Part shown: piece by piece, positions 43,925-53,839 of the stretch
How the letters are laid out: the number at the start of each line of letters is the position of its first letter
Position numbering within the stretch: position 1 is the first letter of the stretch
Origin: Stanieria sp. NIES-3757
GTDB lineage: Bacteria; Cyanobacteriota; Cyanobacteriia; Cyanobacteriales; Xenococcaceae
Assembly (NCBI GenBank): GCA_002355455.1
Contig: AP017375.1
Span: 4,951,640-5,015,639, forward strand
Direction of reading: 5' to 3'
DNA: 64,000 nt
The notes under the pieces: model-generated
What the model was told of the DNA's origin: nothing
Database searches by the model: none
What the model saw: only the letters and a program-made list of their open reading frames with translations
Position numbers and translations under genes: made by a program

Positions 43925-45466
43925 TCATTCAATTGCTGAATTATTTTCTTGTGTTATTAATCTGACAGAGCTATCAATTGGTTTTATGCTTTCAATTTCG
44001 TCATTACCATAACCACCTATCTCTTGGAATTTTTTAGCAGTAACAAGAAGCCTAGATTCATAAGAACCTATTGTTGTGTTATAAGCTTTAACAGTATCAT
44101 CAAGCTTTTTACGGACATTAATTAAATGTTCTGTAAATTTAAGAAATCTATCATACAATTCTCGACCCAAATTACCAATTGCTTGAGCATTTTCTGCAAC
44201 TCTTTCTTGTCTCCAACCATACTCTATAGTTTTTAAGAGTGTAATTAAGGTTGTTGGTGTTGCTAAAATAACTTTTCTTTCTATTCCAAATTCAATCAAT
44301 TCTGGATCTTGCTGAAGAGCAGCACTAAAAAAGACCTCACCAGGTAAAAACATAATTACAAATTCAGGCGTTTGCTCAAATACTCCCCAATAGTTTTTAG
44401 AACTGAGTTGATTGACATGATTACGAATATGTCGAGCATGATTTTTTAAATATTCAAGCTGTATTGATTCTTCCTGAGCTTCAATAGCTTGTAAATAAGC
44501 TTGTAAAGGAGCTTTAGAATCTACAATTACCTGTTTTTTGCCAGGAAGCTTAACAACTAAATCTGGTCGAAGTAAACCGTTCTCAGTATTAACAGTTTCT
44601 TGGACAGTAAAATCGCAATATTCTTGCATTCCAGACATTTCTACCACACGTTTTAACTGAATTTCTCCCCATCTACCACGAACTATAGGTTGTCGCAAAG
44701 CTTTAGATAAATTAGCGGTTTCAGCTTGAAGTTGAAATTGAGCAGCAGCAACCGACTTTAATTGTTCTGAAATCTGAACTTTATCCTCTAATCGAGCATT
44801 TTCAACTTCTCTAATTTGTTGATTAAAATCTTCAAGTGATTTTTTTAAAGGTGAAACTAAATTTTTAATTGCTTGCTCTTTTTCCTCGAGTTTATGTTGA
44901 GAGAGTTGATATATATTTTCAAATGTTGTTTTTGCTACTTCTAGGAACTGCTGATTATTATTTTGAAGAGCCTCAGCGGAAAGTGCTTTAAAAGTATCAG
45001 TTAGATTTTGCTGCGTATTTCTAAGTAAAGCTAATTTTTCTTGGTTCGATCTTTGTTCTTCTTGTAATTTTGTACTTAAGCTTGCTAATTCTTTTGCTAA
45101 ATTAGTTGTTTGAGAGCGAAGCTCTTGATTTTCTTTATTTTTGTTTTCTAACTTTTGTCTTAATTCCTGTATTTGTTCTTTTTGAGCATTAGCTTCTGCA
45201 CTTTTTTGGTTAGCCAGTTCAATTTCTTCTTTGTAATGAATATTTTCTAATTTTATTTGCTGTAAATCATTTTTTAACTCATCAATTTTTTGTTTGTTTT
45301 CATTATTTTCCTGAGATAGTGTTTCTCTTTGTGAACAGTAAAGATTAGCTTTTTCATCACTTGCCTGTTTTTGTGATTTTATTCCTTGTATCTGAGAACG
45401 CATTATTAGCCAGACACCTAATCCACCTAAAATTAATCCAGTTACTAAACCAAGTACAACTTCCAT
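43925..45466 (-). CDS. rmuC: DNA recombination protein RmuC
   Basis: The protein has 513 residues from the ATG at 45464-45466; a TTG six codons upstream is possible. It has an N-terminal membrane segment (VVLGLVTGLILGGLGVWLIM), a long coiled coil (about 25-190, Glu/Gln/Lys-rich), and the RmuC domain with ALRQPIVRGRWGEIQLKRVV, LLRPDLVVKLPGKKQVIVDS and WGVFEQTPEFVIMFLPGEVF. RmuC limits inversion of short repeats in Escherichia coli and has a nuclease-like fold. Confidence 0.93.
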   Translation of the reverse strand: MEVVLGLVTGLILGGLGVWLIMRSQIQGIKSQKQASDEKANLYCSQRETLSQENNENKQKIDELKNDLQQIKLENIHYKEEIELANQKSAEANAQKEQIQELRQKLENKNKENQELRSQTTNLAKELASLSTKLQEEQRSNQEKLALLRNTQQNLTDTFKALSAEALQNNNQQFLEVAKTTFENIYQLSQHKLEEKEQAIKNLVSPLKKSLEDFNQQIREVENARLEDKVQISEQLKSVAAAQFQLQAETANLSKALRQPIVRGRWGEIQLKRVVEMSGMQEYCDFTVQETVNTENGLLRPDLVVKLPGKKQVIVDSKAPLQAYLQAIEAQEESIQLEYLKNHARHIRNHVNQLSSKNYWGVFEQTPEFVIMFLPGEVFFSAALQQDPELIEFGIERKVILATPTTLITLLKTIEYGWRQERVAENAQAIGNLGRELYDRFLKFTEHLINVRKKLDDTVKAYNTTIGSYESRLLVTAKKFQEIGGYGNDEIESIKPIDSSVRLITQENNSAIE

Positions 45467-45646
45467 AAATAGAACTAAATTCAAATAAAAGTCTGTTTTT
45501 CACAATGACAGTTGTTTAAATAGTTCCCTGCTGTGAGGCTTAAATTAATAGTAGATATCTAATTGCAGCAGATCATTTTCAACCCTAGATAACTAACCTA
45601 TTACAATAATTAACAAAGAGATCTGATCTTAGGTACAACAACATCT

Positions 45647-46666
45647 ATGGCTGCTGCCGTTATTATTGAACATTTACAAAAAAGCTACGGAGATGTCTTA
45701 GCCGTAAAAGATATCTCTTTCACCGTTAAACCAGGAGAGATTTTTGGTTTACTAGGGCCAAATGGGGCAGGAAAAACTACTACTATTCGCTGTTTGTGTA
45801 CTCTAGCTAAACCAGACGGGGGCAGAATTGAGGTAAGTGGAATTCCTGTAATAGAGAAACCCAAAGCTGCGAGAAGGAGATTAGGTTATGTCGCCCAAGA
45901 AGTTGCCATTGATAAGGTATTAACTGGCAGAGAATTATTAGAATTACAAGCTGCTCTTTATCATCTGCCCCAAAAAACTATCAAAGAAAGAATCAATCAG
46001 TTAATCGAAATACTGGGTTTAAGCGACTACGCTGATAAAAAAACTGGGACTTATTCGGGCGGTATTCGCAAACGTATTGATTTAGCAGCAGGATTGTTAC
46101 ATCAACCAGAAGTATTAGTTTTAGATGAACCAACTGTCGGTTTAGATATCGAAAGTCGGATGGTAGTGTGGAACTTTTTGCGTAAATTAAAAGAAGCTGG
46201 AACAACAGTTTTAATTACCAGCCACTATTTAGAAGAAATCGATGCTTTAGCCGATCGCTTGGCTATCATAGATAAAGGAGTCGTCATTGATGAGGGTACA
46301 CCTTCAGAATTGAAAGATCAAATTGGTGGCGATCGCGTTACGCTACGAATTCGGGAATTTACTCCTGATGATGAAGCAGCCAAAGCTAAACATATTCTGG
46401 AATCCTTACCATTTGTGGAAGAAGTGATTATCAATACTTCTCAAGGAAATTCGCTCAATCTTGTTGTCAAGTCAGGTGAAAACTATCTGAGTAAAATCGA
46501 ACATTCTTTAGCCGAAATCAATTTACCTGCTTTTAGTCTGGCGCAATCTCGTCCTAGTTTAGATGATGTTTATTTAGCTGCGACAGGACAAACTTTGTTG
46601 GATGCAGAATTAGCAGCAGCAGGAAAAAGAGATGAAAAGAAAGAAAAGAAACAACAAATGAAATAA
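45647..46666 (+). CDS. ABC transporter ATP-binding protein (DrrA-like)
   Basis: The 339-residue protein has Walker A LLGPNGAGKTTTIRCLCTLA, Q loop YVAQEVAI, signature TYSGGIRKRIDLAAGLLH, Walker B EVLVLDEPTVGLD and switch His in LITSHYLEE. The C-terminal extension with RPSLDDVYLAATG is typical of the DrrA/ABC-2 export group. It pairs with the downstream permease gene (95 bp to the preferred start). The substrate is unknown. Confidence 0.93.
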   Translation: MAAAVIIEHLQKSYGDVLAVKDISFTVKPGEIFGLLGPNGAGKTTTIRCLCTLAKPDGGRIEVSGIPVIEKPKAARRRLGYVAQEVAIDKVLTGRELLELQAALYHLPQKTIKERINQLIEILGLSDYADKKTGTYSGGIRKRIDLAAGLLHQPEVLVLDEPTVGLDIESRMVVWNFLRKLKEAGTTVLITSHYLEEIDALADRLAIIDKGVVIDEGTPSELKDQIGGDRVTLRIREFTPDDEAAKAKHILESLPFVEEVIINTSQGNSLNLVVKSGENYLSKIEHSLAEINLPAFSLAQSRPSLDDVYLAATGQTLLDAELAAAGKRDEKKEKKQQMK

Positions 46667-46760
46667 TTTGGTTATTAGTAGAGGCGATTCGCGCTTTTCT
46701 ACCCGTAGGCTTTTCGCCCGTACAGTCATTAGTTTTGGAAATAAAAAAAGCTTAAATAAC

Positions 46761-47645
46761 ATGGTTACAGGAAAAATTGAAACAATCTTAGCCCCTACTT
46801 CTACTATTACTCAGCAATCTGAAGAGCAAAACAATGCTCTAGGGGATTTTCTTCAAGAAACTTTAGCTTTAACCAAACGTCTATTTATTCAACTGCAACG
46901 TCGTCCTTCAACTTTGATGGCTGGTGTAATTCAACCGTTTATGTGGTTGGTATTATTTGGCGCACTATTTGCCAAAGCCCCCCAAGGATTATTTGGTAAC
47001 GACCTCAGTTACGCTAAATTTCTCGCACCTGGAGTAATTGTTTTTACTGCCTTTTCTGGGGCATTGAATGCAGGTTTACCAGTGATGTTTGACCGCGAAT
47101 TTGGCTTTCTCAATCGCTTATTAGTTGCACCTTTGGCTTCTCGTTATTCCATTGTGGCAGCTTCGACAATTTATATTATTACCCTGGCTTTTATTCAAAC
47201 GGCGGTAATTGTCGGGGCAAGTGCTTTATTGGGTGCAGGGTTACCAGGAATTGCTGGACTAAGTGCGATCGCTTTAATTGTATTTTTGATTGTCTTGGGT
47301 GTCACTGCTTTAAGTTTGGGTTTGGCATTTGCTTTGCCTGGTCATATTGAATTAATTGCGGTGATCTTTGTGACAAATCTACCTTTATTATTTGCTAGTA
47401 CTGCCCTTGCACCGATGAGTTTTATGGCAGATTGGCTACAAGTAATTGCTAGCCTTAATCCATTAACTTATGCGATCGAACCAATTCGCTATGTTTATCT
47501 TAATGGTGATTGGGGCATTAATAGTATCGTTATGAATACTCCTTGGTTGGATTTGAGTTTTAGCAGTGTAATTTTAGTTTTACTTGCTTTTGATGCTTTG
47601 ATTTTGTTACTGATTCAACCTTTATTACGCCGTCGTTTTGCTTAA
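46761..47645 (+). CDS. ABC-2 type transporter permease
   Basis: The 294-residue protein starts MVTGKIETILAPTSTITQQS (ATG 46761). An in-frame extension from 46668 is arginine-rich and contains a palindromic spacer (TTCTACCCGTAGGC...), so it was not used. Six membrane segments are visible, for example LMAGVIQPFMWLVLFGALFA and TQTAVIVGASALLGAG-like helices, and the ABC-2 blocks FLAPGVIVFTAFSGALNAG and LASLNPLTYAIEPIRYVYL-like sequence. It forms the channel for the preceding ATPase. Confidence 0.9.
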   Translation: MVTGKIETILAPTSTITQQSEEQNNALGDFLQETLALTKRLFIQLQRRPSTLMAGVIQPFMWLVLFGALFAKAPQGLFGNDLSYAKFLAPGVIVFTAFSGALNAGLPVMFDREFGFLNRLLVAPLASRYSIVAASTIYIITLAFIQTAVIVGASALLGAGLPGIAGLSAIALIVFLIVLGVTALSLGLAFALPGHIELIAVIFVTNLPLLFASTALAPMSFMADWLQVIASLNPLTYAIEPIRYVYLNGDWGINSIVMNTPWLDLSFSSVILVLLAFDALILLLIQPLLRRRFA

Positions 47646-47722
47646 TAGTTTCGTTTTTCTGGTTTACTTACTCCTTTTCACTTAAATTTTTTTAATTTTT
47701 ATTGTTACTTTATTGATGTGTC

Positions 47723-48085
47723 ATGTTAATCCACAATAGATTTACTCAATTAACTACGATCCTTGGTTTGGGAATTGCTTTAACTTTAGTTACGGCAATT
47801 GGACAGTCTACTCTAGCGCAATCTAATAATCCCGCTAATGAAGGTTATCAATCTAATGAAGAAAATCCTTTTTCAGGCAGTGGCAACGGTGGTTTTAATC
47901 CTTTAGAGTTGATTCATCGAGCTAACCTGAGTAATGGTCGTAGTGTCGATGAATTTAATCAAGATTCAGAAAATAATATCAAAAATTCTGCCTCAGAATT
48001 TAAACGCTTACAACAGGAAAGATTGTTACAACAACAGTCTGGATCAACTCCAGAGAAACCAATCCCTAACAATCCTTCAAATTAA
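47723..48085 (+). CDS. Small secreted hypothetical protein
   Basis: The 120-residue protein has an N-terminal signal-like helix (LTTILGLGIALTLVTAIGQS) with a likely cleavage site after TLA. The mature part is Asn/Ser/Gln-rich and without cysteines (NPANEGYQSNEENPFSGSGN, NGGFNPLELIHRANLSNGRS). No family recognised. It follows the ABC-2 permease by 77 bp on the same strand. Confidence 0.75.
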   Translation: MLIHNRFTQLTTILGLGIALTLVTAIGQSTLAQSNNPANEGYQSNEENPFSGSGNGGFNPLELIHRANLSNGRSVDEFNQDSENNIKNSASEFKRLQQERLLQQQSGSTPEKPIPNNPSN

Positions 48086-48112
48086 AAGGAACAATTAAAC
48101 ATTAGAGTCTGG

Positions 48113-49429
48113 TTAACCTTGATAAACTAACTCTCCTGCTACATAGGTAGCTTTAACAGAGCGATTATCACCTAAAATCATCATGGCAAATGCTTTTTCG
48201 CTCAATTGCTCTATATTTTCTGATTTAGCAATGGGATTACGAAGTTTCATCAAAGGTGTAGCTTGTAAATCCCACACTACCAAATCCGCTTCTTTCCCCA
48301 CTTCAAAACTACCAATTTTATCCTCCAAAGAGAGAGCTTTAGCTGCACCAAGAGTTGCCAAATAAAAGGCTTGAAATACTGACAAACTCTGATTTTGTAA
48401 TTGCATCACTTTGTAAGCATCACTCATAGTTTGCAGTTGAGAAAAGCTGGTTCCTCCTCCTACATCAGTAGCTAATCCTACTTTGATGGGATAGTCTGTA
48501 GATTTGGCTTGATGAAGTCTAAATAAACCACTGCCTAAAAATAAATTAGAAGTCGGACAAAATGCGATCGCAGCACCTGAATAAGAAAGTCTTTCAAAAG
48601 CTGAATCATCTAATTGAATGCAATGAGCTAAAATGGTGCGATCGCTTACTAAGCCAAACTGTTCATAAACATGGAGATAGTCTTGACTATCAGGGAAAAG
48701 TTCAGCGGTAAACTGCACTTCTTGAACATTTTCTGCGAGATGAGTATGGACGTAAACATCGGGAAATTCTGCTTTTAACTTACCTGCTAAAGCTAATTCT
48801 TCTTCAGTTGAAGTAATGGCAAAGCGAGGCGTAATTGCATACAATAAGCGATCTAACCCATGCCACTGTTGAATTTGTTCGCGAGTCTGGGCATAAGCAG
48901 TTTGAGCATCGTTAAGTAAAAAATCTGGTGCATTGCGCGTCATTAACATTTGCCCTGCGATAATTCGCATCTGGCGACGCTGTGCTTCTGTAAATAAAAC
49001 TTCTACTGATTGAGGAAAGATAGTAGTTAAAACTACTGCGGTGGTTGTTCCGTGACTTAAAAGTTCGTCTAAAAAAAAGGATGCTATAGAAAGAGCATAT
49101 TCAGGATCTTTAAATTTAGCTTCAGTAGGAAAAGTATATTTATCTAACCATTGCAACAGTTGTTCTCCATAAGCTGCGATCATTTCTGTTTGAGGATAAT
49201 GAACGTGGAGATCGATCAATCCTGGAGTAATTAATTGATCTGCATAGGTAATAATTTTTACGCCACTATATTGTTCTTTTAAACTTTCATAATTACCAAA
49301 AGCTTTAATTTTGCCGTCTTCTATCACTAATAACCCATCAGGAAAATAACGAACACTGTCAGATTCAGACTGATAAAATGGATCATCTATAAAGTCTAAA
49401 AAAGAACCACGAATAATAGATAGAGACAT
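48113..49429 (-). CDS. guaD: Guanine deaminase
   Basis: The 438-residue amidohydrolase has the metal site LITPGLIDLHVHYPQTEMIA, then LLQWLDKYTFPTEAKF, HTHLAENVQEVQFTAELFPD, TILAHCIQLDDSAFERL and LATDVGGGTSFSQLQTMSDA. LPQTEM-type and HLAEN motifs are characteristic for guanine deaminase, which makes xanthine from guanine. The gene stands alone. Confidence 0.92.
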   Translation of the reverse strand: MSLSIIRGSFLDFIDDPFYQSESDSVRYFPDGLLVIEDGKIKAFGNYESLKEQYSGVKIITYADQLITPGLIDLHVHYPQTEMIAAYGEQLLQWLDKYTFPTEAKFKDPEYALSIASFFLDELLSHGTTTAVVLTTIFPQSVEVLFTEAQRRQMRIIAGQMLMTRNAPDFLLNDAQTAYAQTREQIQQWHGLDRLLYAITPRFAITSTEEELALAGKLKAEFPDVYVHTHLAENVQEVQFTAELFPDSQDYLHVYEQFGLVSDRTILAHCIQLDDSAFERLSYSGAAIAFCPTSNLFLGSGLFRLHQAKSTDYPIKVGLATDVGGGTSFSQLQTMSDAYKVMQLQNQSLSVFQAFYLATLGAAKALSLEDKIGSFEVGKEADLVVWDLQATPLMKLRNPIAKSENIEQLSEKAFAMMILGDNRSVKATYVAGELVYQG

Positions 49430-49636
49430 GAGGAGAATTATTTATTTGTTATTAGTTATTGATTAGTGGATTTTTCCTAATTAAATTTTTAGTTAAAAAA
49501 AGAAAAGCAGAAATATTGAAGTTAATAGTCTTAAATATCGTTGGCTTATTTCCTAAAACAATAATATATTATCTTGCCCTATAGAAACAGTTGAGTAATT
49601 CTAAACAATTAAACTCGAAAATTATATTGCTTTTTT

Positions 49637-50272
49637 CTAATAAATTTCGAGTAATCCAGCAGGAGGAATAATTTCTATTTTGCCCTTTTCTAAATCTACG
49701 ATTGGCACAATTTCTTTCACAAAAGGAATTAAAATTGTTACAGGTTTATTAGGTTTTGGTCTAAATTGTTTACGTTTAGTTCTTCTACTAATGTCCGAAA
49801 GATCACGAATAGGTTTTTCTGTTTGGACTGGTTGGTCTTCAAGTCGAACTTCTAATAAATCATTTCCTGCTGTAAAAAGATTGGTTACTACTCCAATTTT
49901 TTCACCAGTTTCTTGATGATATACTTCAAGACCAATTAATTCAGAAACATGATATTCATCTTCTGCCAATTCAGGTAAATCACCTTGTTCCACTAAGATT
50001 TTATAGCCTTTTAGTTCTTCGGCTGTATCTCGATCTTCTACGCCATCAATAGTAATAATATATAAATTTTTCCCAGCTAGATAACGCCCACGAAGTAAGT
50101 CTATTTCTTCAATTTCTCCTGTTTCAGGATCTTGTAACCAGCGTATTCCTGGTTCTAAAAATCGCTCGGGGAAATCCGAACTAGGATAAACTCTTAATTC
50201 TCCTTTTAAGCCTTGGGGTGCAACAATCGTACCAATTTCTAACCAGTCATTGTTTAATTCTTGATTGTTCAT
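49637..50272 (-). CDS. rimM: Ribosome maturation factor RimM
   Basis: The 211-residue protein starts with EIGTIVAPQGLKGELRVYPS, the RimM N-terminal domain, and has the PRC-barrel region YHVSELIGLEVYHQETGEKI and the end VTILIPFVKEIVPIVDLEKG. An inserted basic stretch (SRRTKRKQFRPKPNKP) lies before the last block. RimM helps assemble the 30S head with S19. It is 14 bp after avtA. Confidence 0.94.
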   Translation of the reverse strand: MNNQELNNDWLEIGTIVAPQGLKGELRVYPSSDFPERFLEPGIRWLQDPETGEIEEIDLLRGRYLAGKNLYIITIDGVEDRDTAEELKGYKILVEQGDLPELAEDEYHVSELIGLEVYHQETGEKIGVVTNLFTAGNDLLEVRLEDQPVQTEKPIRDLSDISRRTKRKQFRPKPNKPVTILIPFVKEIVPIVDLEKGKIEIIPPAGLLEIY

Positions 50273-50285
50273 TTGTCACTAATTA

Positions 50286-51587
50286 CTAATAACTGTTAAC
50301 GGATAACTGAGGAGTATTAACCGCTAAATAAACTTTTTCAACTACTTGGGCTAAAAGTTTCATTGCTTTGGTAATTTCGGATTCAGTAGCAGTTAAACTA
50401 ATCCTGACGCATTCATGTTTGTGTTGCCAATCTTCTCGTAATCCAGGGAAAAAGGTACTACCTGGAACAACTATGACTCCTACTTCTTTTAATTCTTGAT
50501 ACAATTGCCAATCATTAATAGGTAAATCTTTTAACCACAACCAAGCAAAGATTGCACCTTCTCCTCGATGTAAAAACCAAGGTAAATCTGATGGCATATA
50601 TTTATCTAAAGTTTGTTCTAAAACTTCGATTTTATGTTGGTAATGAGGACGAATAATTTCAGTAGAAATTTGCGCTAAAGCACCCGAATTAATCGCTCTA
50701 GCTGCGATCGCTTGTCCGTAACGAGAGGAATGAATACAAGCATTAGTTTGAAACGATTCTAAAATTTGAATTAATTTAGGTTCGCCAATGGCAATGCCAA
50801 TTCTTTCTCCTGGTAATCCTGCTTTGGATAAACTCATACAGTGCAGAATATTGTCTCCAAATTGAGGAGTCATCGGTGCAAAATTTAAGGCAGGGAAAGG
50901 ACAAGCATAAGCAGAATCAATTAATACTGGCGTATTATTGACGGCTGCCAAAGATGCAATCCTCGTTACTTCTTCATCGGTTAAAACATTTCCAGTTGGG
51001 TTACATGGACGAGAAAAGATCACACAACCAGTTTGATCCGTAATTTGCAATTGACTGAAATCAGGACGATATTTGAAACGATGATGAGATTCGTCAATTT
51101 CTAAAGTAGGTTGATAAGCAACTAAAGCTTCAGGAGTGAGAGTGACACCTCCGTAACCCGTATAATCAGGACTGAGAGGTAAAACAATTTGCTTGAGATT
51201 TCCTTCTACCGTACGTCCCCCAAAAGCATTAGCTGCATAAAGATAAAGTGCTTGAGAACCAGGAGTAATTAAAATATTGCGATCGCTTAAACTTAAATTA
51301 TATCGCTGATTAAAATCCTTAACTACTGCTTCAATTAGAGGTGTATATCCTTGAGAAGAACCATAACGACAGACAACTTCACCATACTCTTCGCTTGCCA
51401 ATAAATCGTGAGTACAATCTCGCCATAGCTGTTCTACTTCTGGCAAAATAACTGGATTACCTGCACTAAGATTAATAAAATCTCTACCATTACTATTTCT
51501 CAAAGTTTCGATGATATCCTTCATAATTGCCCGAACTCCAGTCAGTTGGGACATTTGAGTACCGAATTGAGAAAGTGCAGGGTTCAT
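50286..51587 (-). CDS. avtA: Valine--pyruvate transaminase
   Basis: The 433-residue fold-type I PLP enzyme shows NPALSQFGTQMSQLTGVRAI, INLSAGNPVILPEVEQLW, the pyridoxal-binding region SRPCNPTGNVLTDEEVTRIA and the Schiff-base Lys in HCMSLSKAGLPGERIGIAIG. The AvtA-specific N-terminus separates it from general aspartate aminotransferases. It transfers amino groups between valine and pyruvate. rimM follows 14 bp downstream. Confidence 0.9.
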   Translation of the reverse strand: MNPALSQFGTQMSQLTGVRAIMKDIIETLRNSNGRDFINLSAGNPVILPEVEQLWRDCTHDLLASEEYGEVVCRYGSSQGYTPLIEAVVKDFNQRYNLSLSDRNILITPGSQALYLYAANAFGGRTVEGNLKQIVLPLSPDYTGYGGVTLTPEALVAYQPTLEIDESHHRFKYRPDFSQLQITDQTGCVIFSRPCNPTGNVLTDEEVTRIASLAAVNNTPVLIDSAYACPFPALNFAPMTPQFGDNILHCMSLSKAGLPGERIGIAIGEPKLIQILESFQTNACIHSSRYGQAIAARAINSGALAQISTEIIRPHYQHKIEVLEQTLDKYMPSDLPWFLHRGEGAIFAWLWLKDLPINDWQLYQELKEVGVIVVPGSTFFPGLREDWQHKHECVRISLTATESEITKAMKLLAQVVEKVYLAVNTPQLSVNSY

Positions 51588-51671
51588 AATGCGATCGCTC
51601 TTAATAACAATAGGTATGTATGAGCTATTCTACTGTTGTTGGAGTCCTAGTTGGTATTCAGAATTATCTTA

Positions 51672-51855
51672 ATGTCGTCAAAAAAATTAAAATCCTGCGC
51701 TATCTGTAATCATCTCGTTAACATTCGCTATCGCATTAAATTATCAACCAGAAGGTGAATAGGTGTTAGTTTGTCCTCAATGTTGGCAACAAGTTAGTCA
51801 CGATAATCCTGATTACCGCTATGGTGGTACTTGGAAAGCCTCTAAAAAGAAATAA
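51672..51855 (+). pseudogene. Small zinc-ribbon protein gene, frameshift and nonsense
   Basis: The ATG at 51672 opens MSSKKLKSCAICNHLVNIRY and soon runs into TGA. In the next frame the protein continues YQPEGE-stop-VLVCPQCWQQVSHDNP and DYRYGGTWKASKKK to TAA at 51853-51855. Together this is a small two-CxxC cyanobacterial zinc-ribbon protein of about 60 residues. One extra base (near 51745) and a TAG in place of Trp break it. A GTG at the start of the second part is possible but would drop the first CxxC. Confidence 0.65.
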
Positions 51856-51891
51856 AAAGCTAGTCCAAGAATTTTTAAACTAACTAATCCA

Positions 51892-52440
51892 TTATTTTAA
51901 ATAAGGACGTGCCATCATAAAACTAGCAATAGATTTTGCATCAATCGGTTCACCAGCTAAAATTGCTGCCTCTAATTCTTCAGGACTCATCAACACTACT
52001 TCGATATCTTCATCTTCATCTTGTTGAGGTGGAATTTCTAACTTCTCTAAATCCTGTGCCAAAAAAGCATAAATATATTCATCAGAATAACCAGGTGCTA
52101 GAGAAAATTTTCCTAGAGACTTCCAGCTACCTGCGCGATAACCAGTTTCTTCTTCAATTTCTCGTTTAATTGTTTCTGCTGGATCTTCATGACTTTCTAC
52201 TGTACCCGCAGGAAACTCTAATAATCTTCCTTGTACAGTAAAACGATATTGTTTAACCAAAACTAACTTTCCTTCTGGGGTAACTGGTACTGCTAAAGCA
52301 CCCCCTGGATGACGAATACATTCCCAATTCCCTTCCACTCCATTAGGTAAGCGTAATTTGATCACTTCATAATTGAATTTACGACCTTTATAAAACAGAA
52401 GTTGTTCTAAAATTTCCGACGGTTCATTACCTAATGACAT
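51892..52440 (-). CDS. Nudix hydrolase (ADP-ribose pyrophosphatase-like)
   Basis: The 182-residue protein contains the Nudix box GTVESHEDPAETIKREIEEE followed by TGY, which satisfies G-x5-E-x7-REUxEExGU. GRLLEFPAG before it and the DEDEDIEVVLMSPEELEAAI end are usual for ADP-ribose/NDP-sugar hydrolases. No signal peptide. It is flanked by the broken zinc-ribbon gene and the curlin-like pair. Confidence 0.9.
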   Translation of the reverse strand: MSLGNEPSEILEQLLFYKGRKFNYEVIKLRLPNGVEGNWECIRHPGGALAVPVTPEGKLVLVKQYRFTVQGRLLEFPAGTVESHEDPAETIKREIEEETGYRAGSWKSLGKFSLAPGYSDEYIYAFLAQDLEKLEIPPQQDEDEDIEVVLMSPEELEAAILAGEPIDAKSIASFMMARPYLK

Positions 52441-52664
52441 AGTTAGTTAGGATGCTTCTAATAAAATTGCCCAAGCTTATCATACCTGAATGCTTCTAGG
52501 AGCAAAATAGATAGTTCTACACCCTATTTTTTGTTAATTGTTCACTGGTTATTGATCATTGGTAACTGATAACTGAAATTCCCCCTGCATAAAAAAATGA
52601 TTACCAACATACTTAGAAAGTGAAAGCAAAAATCACACAAATCAAACTTTAGAGGTCTAGAACA

Positions 52665-53000
52665 ATGAAAAAAGCTGCTTTAATTATCTCCACTCTCGCT
52701 TTAACTCTTTCTCCCGTAGCTGCCTTCGCCCAACAAGCACAAAGTAATGTTCAAGCTGGTTCAAACCAAGCATTAACTCAAGGCGTAGGTAACCTCACTA
52801 ACCAAGCAGTATCCAATGACTTAACTCAAACTCAATTAAATTTAGATGGTTACGGAATTGACCCTCAAATTCAACATTCTGTCCAAGCTGGTCAAAATAC
52901 TGGTATTACTCAAGGTTATGGTAACGTAACTAACCAAGGTGTAAGCAACAGTGCCGACCAATTCCAAACTGATATTGATATTCCTGTTTATCCTTATTAG
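52665..53000 (+). CDS. Secreted curlin-like repeat protein, copy 2
   Basis: The 111-residue protein has a signal peptide nearly identical to copy 1 (MKKAALIISTLALTLSPVAA). The mature part has units QAGSNQALTQGVGNLTNQAV and QAGQNTGITQGYGNVTNQGV with a central NDLTQTQLNLDGYGIDPQI. No cysteine, few charges. The leader ACAAATCAAACTTTAGAGG before TCTAGAACA-ATG is shared with the other copies. Export and possible self-assembly are inferred from composition. Confidence 0.87.
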   Translation: MKKAALIISTLALTLSPVAAFAQQAQSNVQAGSNQALTQGVGNLTNQAVSNDLTQTQLNLDGYGIDPQIQHSVQAGQNTGITQGYGNVTNQGVSNSADQFQTDIDIPVYPY

Positions 53001-53032
53001 TCTAATTATATTAATTTCTATCAACTCAAAAT

Positions 53033-53054
53033 TAGGGGTGAGGAGTTACCCCTA
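53033..53054 (+). terminator. Hairpin after curlin-like copy 2
   Basis: TAGGGGT (53033-53039) pairs with ACCCCTA (53048-53054) over an eight-base loop, 33 bp after the stop. The downstream sequence TACAATTTAG has no strong T-run. Confidence 0.55.
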
Positions 53055-53469
53055 TACAATTTAGAGAATTTACTACTTGAATCGAGGTCGATTAAAAGTT
53101 TTAATAGATTTATCTAGACCTCAAATTACATGACCTTAACTAAATTGTTTCGTTACAAGCAAAGTTAGGGTCATTTATTTTTTGCTTATTTTTATTCACT
53201 AGCAGTTAATTGAATCATTTTTCAGTATAAATAGTTGTTGATAATCATTTAACTGGGTATCAAGCATCTAGGCTTGTTTGCTCATCTCTATTTCTTTTGG
53301 CACGTATTCTTTAAAGTATTTCAATATCCTAGTTTTTGTTAATTGTTCACTGATCATTGATCATTGGTAACTGATAACTGAAATTCTCCCTGCATAAAAA
53401 AATGATTACCAACATACTTAGAAAGTGAAAGCAAAAATCACACAAATCAAACTTTAGAGGTCTAGAACA

Positions 53470-53805
53470 ATGAAAAAAGCTGCTTTAATTATCTCCACTC
53501 TCGCTTTAACTCTTTCTCCCGTAGCTGTCTTCGCCCAACAAGCACAAAGTAATGTTCAAGCTGGTTCAAACCAAGCATTAACTCAAGGCTTAGGTAACCT
53601 CACTAACCAAGCAGTATCCAATGACTTAACTCAAACTCAATTAAATTTAGATGGTTACGGAATTGACCCTCAAATTCAACATTCTGTCCAAGCTGGTCAA
53701 AATACTGGTATTACTCAAGGTTATGGTAACGTGACTAACCAAGGTGTAAGCAACAGTGCCGACCAATTCCAAACTGATATTGATGTTCCGGTTTATCCTT
53801 TTTAA
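53470..53805 (+). CDS. Secreted curlin-like repeat protein, copy 3
   Basis: The 111-residue protein differs from copy 2 in only a few residues (AVFA for AAFA at the signal cleavage region, GLGN for GVGN, and VPVYPF for IPVYPY at the end). The signal peptide change lies at the cleavage site but leaves V-F-A, still acceptable for signal peptidase. The same leader precedes it. The near-identity points to recent duplication or gene conversion. Confidence 0.87.
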   Translation: MKKAALIISTLALTLSPVAVFAQQAQSNVQAGSNQALTQGLGNLTNQAVSNDLTQTQLNLDGYGIDPQIQHSVQAGQNTGITQGYGNVTNQGVSNSADQFQTDIDVPVYPF

Positions 53806-53839
53806 ATTATAATTTCATCTCATTTTTACTCTTCCGTAC

